Below are positions 20,671 to 22,209 of a stretch of 22,209 bases of DNA, piece after piece. This stretch comes from Basidiobolus ranarum. Taxonomy: Eukaryota; Basidiobolomycota; Basidiobolomycetes; Basidiobolales. The notes under the pieces were generated by a model that worked only from the letters and a program-made list of their open reading frames with translations, ran no database searches and had not been told where the DNA came from. The DNA lies in assembly GCA_040143965.1 (NCBI GenBank), contig JASJQH010000191.1, positions 1 to 22,209 of the forward strand. Direction: 5' to 3'. The translations under genes and the position numbers were made by a program. The number at the start of each line of letters is the position of its first letter. The stretch's first letter is position 1.

Positions 20671-21873
20671 ATGAGTTCTGAATCGGCTTCCAGTATATCA
20701 CAATCTACTTGCAAAAGAAAACTCCCTTCTTCTTTTGAATCAGGTACCATTCTTACTGGCAAATACATACACCTATATAACATCACTAAACTGTATACAT
20801 TTTCAGTTTCTCTTCTAGAGAATTCTAATAAAACTGACGACTCTTGGAAAGATGTCAATGCTAACATTCGAAAAATGGACGCTTTATACGACGCCTCCTT
20901 CTACACATGGTTGAAGAATGAAGAAAATGTATTAGTTACTTCGGTATATCTTCACCGTATCGCGAACGAATACAATTTAGAACGTATTGTTGCCGCTCTT
21001 CAATGGCTAATTGCAGAATGGCGGATAGAGTCGGTAGTATTATTGGTCCGACATATTACGCTTGATTGGGCTGTGCCTTTGCCTGACATGACAGAGCAGG
21101 CTGTGCAAACAGTATTAGATTTGGCTGAACGTAGACGAGCACACTTGGTAAAGGATTTAACAAAAAAGTGGACTTGTAACTCTATGGCTCAATTGGCAGG
21201 TGGACTCATGAATGGTTGGGTTTGCATGAAGCAGAAAGAACGTTTTTTGGCCGCTTTAACATTTGATTGGGATTTTCGTCGACTATCCGAGTTCTTCAGT
21301 TATTTACAAACATCAGCAAATCTCGATTATCGCATTAAAGTCTCCCTACTTCAAGAGGCTGTACGTCGAGATAAAGTACGCCACGCGAAATACTCAACAT
21401 CAGCTAAATCTCCCACTGTATTATCTCCACCAAGACGTCGCCGCAGCCGACAAATATCTAATCTGGCATGCAAGAAAGTCAAGACTTGTCCTGGTAGCCA
21501 GGATGACATAGAGATGTTTACTCAGGTATCCGAGGATTCCCACAAAAGTGGTGTATCATCTGGATCGTTAACTACGGAATGTATTAGTTCACTTGGACCT
21601 ACTAATCCTTTGGCCGATATCACTGGCACACGGTACATTTTAGAGGCTGGTATCGATTGCTGTTGCCCCTCCAACACATCGTGTAGTCATCAAGCGCGAC
21701 ATACTAGCGGTGCGTCCTCAAGTAAAACTGATTCACCATCGACAGAGATTGTTGATTCGATTGTGATATCACCTACTAATGAAGACTCATTATCTGCAAA
21801 AACCAATTTACCAAATCCCGAAAACTCTAATCCACAGAGCCAGACATCTAAACGTCGCACCTCTTTGATTTAA
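20671..21873 (+). CDS. Uncharacterised 379-aa protein with paired Trp helical motifs
   Basis: I do not recognise this family. Two exons (20671-20743 and 20807-21873) give 379 residues; the 63-nt intron is in frame and lacks stops, so reading through would give 400 residues. Residues 48-215 look globular and helical, with two related segments: L92-W112 (AEW, then TLDW) and M159-W179 (NGW, then TFDW), where paired Trp residues are 16 and 17 apart. Another helical stretch follows W59. Residues 206-250 are basic (RRDKVRHAK, SPPRRRRSRQ, KKVK) and could be a nuclear localisation signal. The rest (251-379) is Ser/Thr/Asn-rich and probably disordered, with a small Cys cluster (C309, C310, C311, C317). 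No signal peptide or membrane segment is seen. The ATG at 20671 is the first in-frame ATG. A nuclear or scaffold role is only a guess. Coding is well supported by the open length and even amino-acid composition. Confidence 0.85.
   Translation: MSSESASSISQSTCKRKLPSSFESGTILTGKYIHLYNITKLYTFSVSLLENSNKTDDSWKDVNANIRKMDALYDASFYTWLKNEENVLVTSVYLHRIANEYNLERIVAALQWLIAEWRIESVVLLVRHITLDWAVPLPDMTEQAVQTVLDLAERRRAHLVKDLTKKWTCNSMAQLAGGLMNGWVCMKQKERFLAALTFDWDFRRLSEFFSYLQTSANLDYRIKVSLLQEAVRRDKVRHAKYSTSAKSPTVLSPPRRRRSRQISNLACKKVKTCPGSQDDIEMFTQVSEDSHKSGVSSGSLTTECISSLGPTNPLADITGTRYILEAGIDCCCPSNTSCSHQARHTSGASSSKTDSPSTEIVDSIVISPTNEDSLSAKTNLPNPENSNPQSQTSKRRTSLI
20744..20806 (+). other. In-frame 63-nt intron in the Trp-repeat gene
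   Basis: The sequence starts GTACCA after CAG, has a CACTAAAC branch-like motif, and ends TTTTCAG. Its length matches the other introns here. It has no in-frame stop, so an ORF finder would translate it. The peptide it would add is Tyr/Ile/Leu-rich, unlike its surroundings, which favours splicing. Confidence 0.75.
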
Positions 21874-22209
21874 AAAGTTAACATTCTAAATACTTAACTG
21901 ACTGATCGATCGCACCCCATTGCTATACGTATATTCATGCTGTGCTCTAGACATATTCATTCCCTTACCCTCACCCACTCTTCTGTAAAACCTCACCTCT
22001 TTTCTTTCAGCACTGTGACCAAAGTCACACGCAGTATACATAGAACAATGTATATGATTCTGTTGATTCGTCTCACCCCAAGTTTCCACTCTGTTTCTCA
22101 TATACTTCGCACACTCTTTTGATTCCTTTTGAAGCCTCCCCATGACTAACCAATCTCCATTGGCTCTACGTAAATAGTAGGATTCCTGTGATTCAACTGA
22201 TGTAATAGA
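21874..22209 (+). other. 3' flank of the Trp-repeat gene
   Basis: No gene and no clear AATAAA signal is seen. The sequence is pyrimidine-rich on the plus strand from about 21,940 to 22,140 (CT-rich runs), so overlapping frames of 61-85 codons on both strands here are probably compositional. Confidence 0.45.

Overview
The window looks like nuclear DNA of a fungus with a sparse, repeat-rich genome. The genes have compact GT..AG introns, mostly 55-86 nt, with CTAAC/CTAAT-like branch sites. One gene encodes a secreted Ser/Thr/Pro-rich protein with a GPI-type tail, and a Gfo/Idh/MocA oxidoreductase has the fungal pattern of many short exons. I lean towards an early-diverging (Mucoromycota-like) fungus, but this is inference and the lineage is not proven. 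Only four protein-coding genes can be supported in 22.2 kb.

Layout. 1-1,950: no supportable gene. About 1,950-6,830: AT-rich block with no supportable gene and extreme CpG depletion, including a 2,001-base stretch (2,640-4,640) with no CpG at all. 6,840-8,428: no supportable gene, ending in a G/A-rich tract. 8,429-10,261 (minus): nine-exon Gfo/Idh/MocA-type oxidoreductase of 440 aa, rebuilt from the splice sites. 10,262-15,905: long gene-poor interval with a CCAAT cluster and a few doubtful coding relics. 15,906-16,577 (plus): intronless catechol-O-methyltransferase-like enzyme of 223 aa. 16,849-17,801 (minus, convergent with it): five-exon secreted Ser/Thr/Pro-rich, probably GPI-anchored protein of 215 aa. 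17,802-20,670: no supportable gene, but it holds a TAGGGC tandem repeat and a block of higher GC with near-normal CpG. 20,671-21,873 (plus): two-exon gene of unknown function (379 aa) with paired Trp-containing helical motifs and a basic, Ser-rich tail.

The four genes do not form an obvious pathway. The methyltransferase and the GPI-type gene share a 271-bp convergent intergenic region. The points most worth checking are the CpG-free block, the oxidoreductase with substitutions at usually conserved cofactor and active-site positions, the unrecognised Trp-repeat protein, and the splice-site choice that decides whether the secreted protein keeps its membrane-anchor signal. No clear new multi-gene system is visible.
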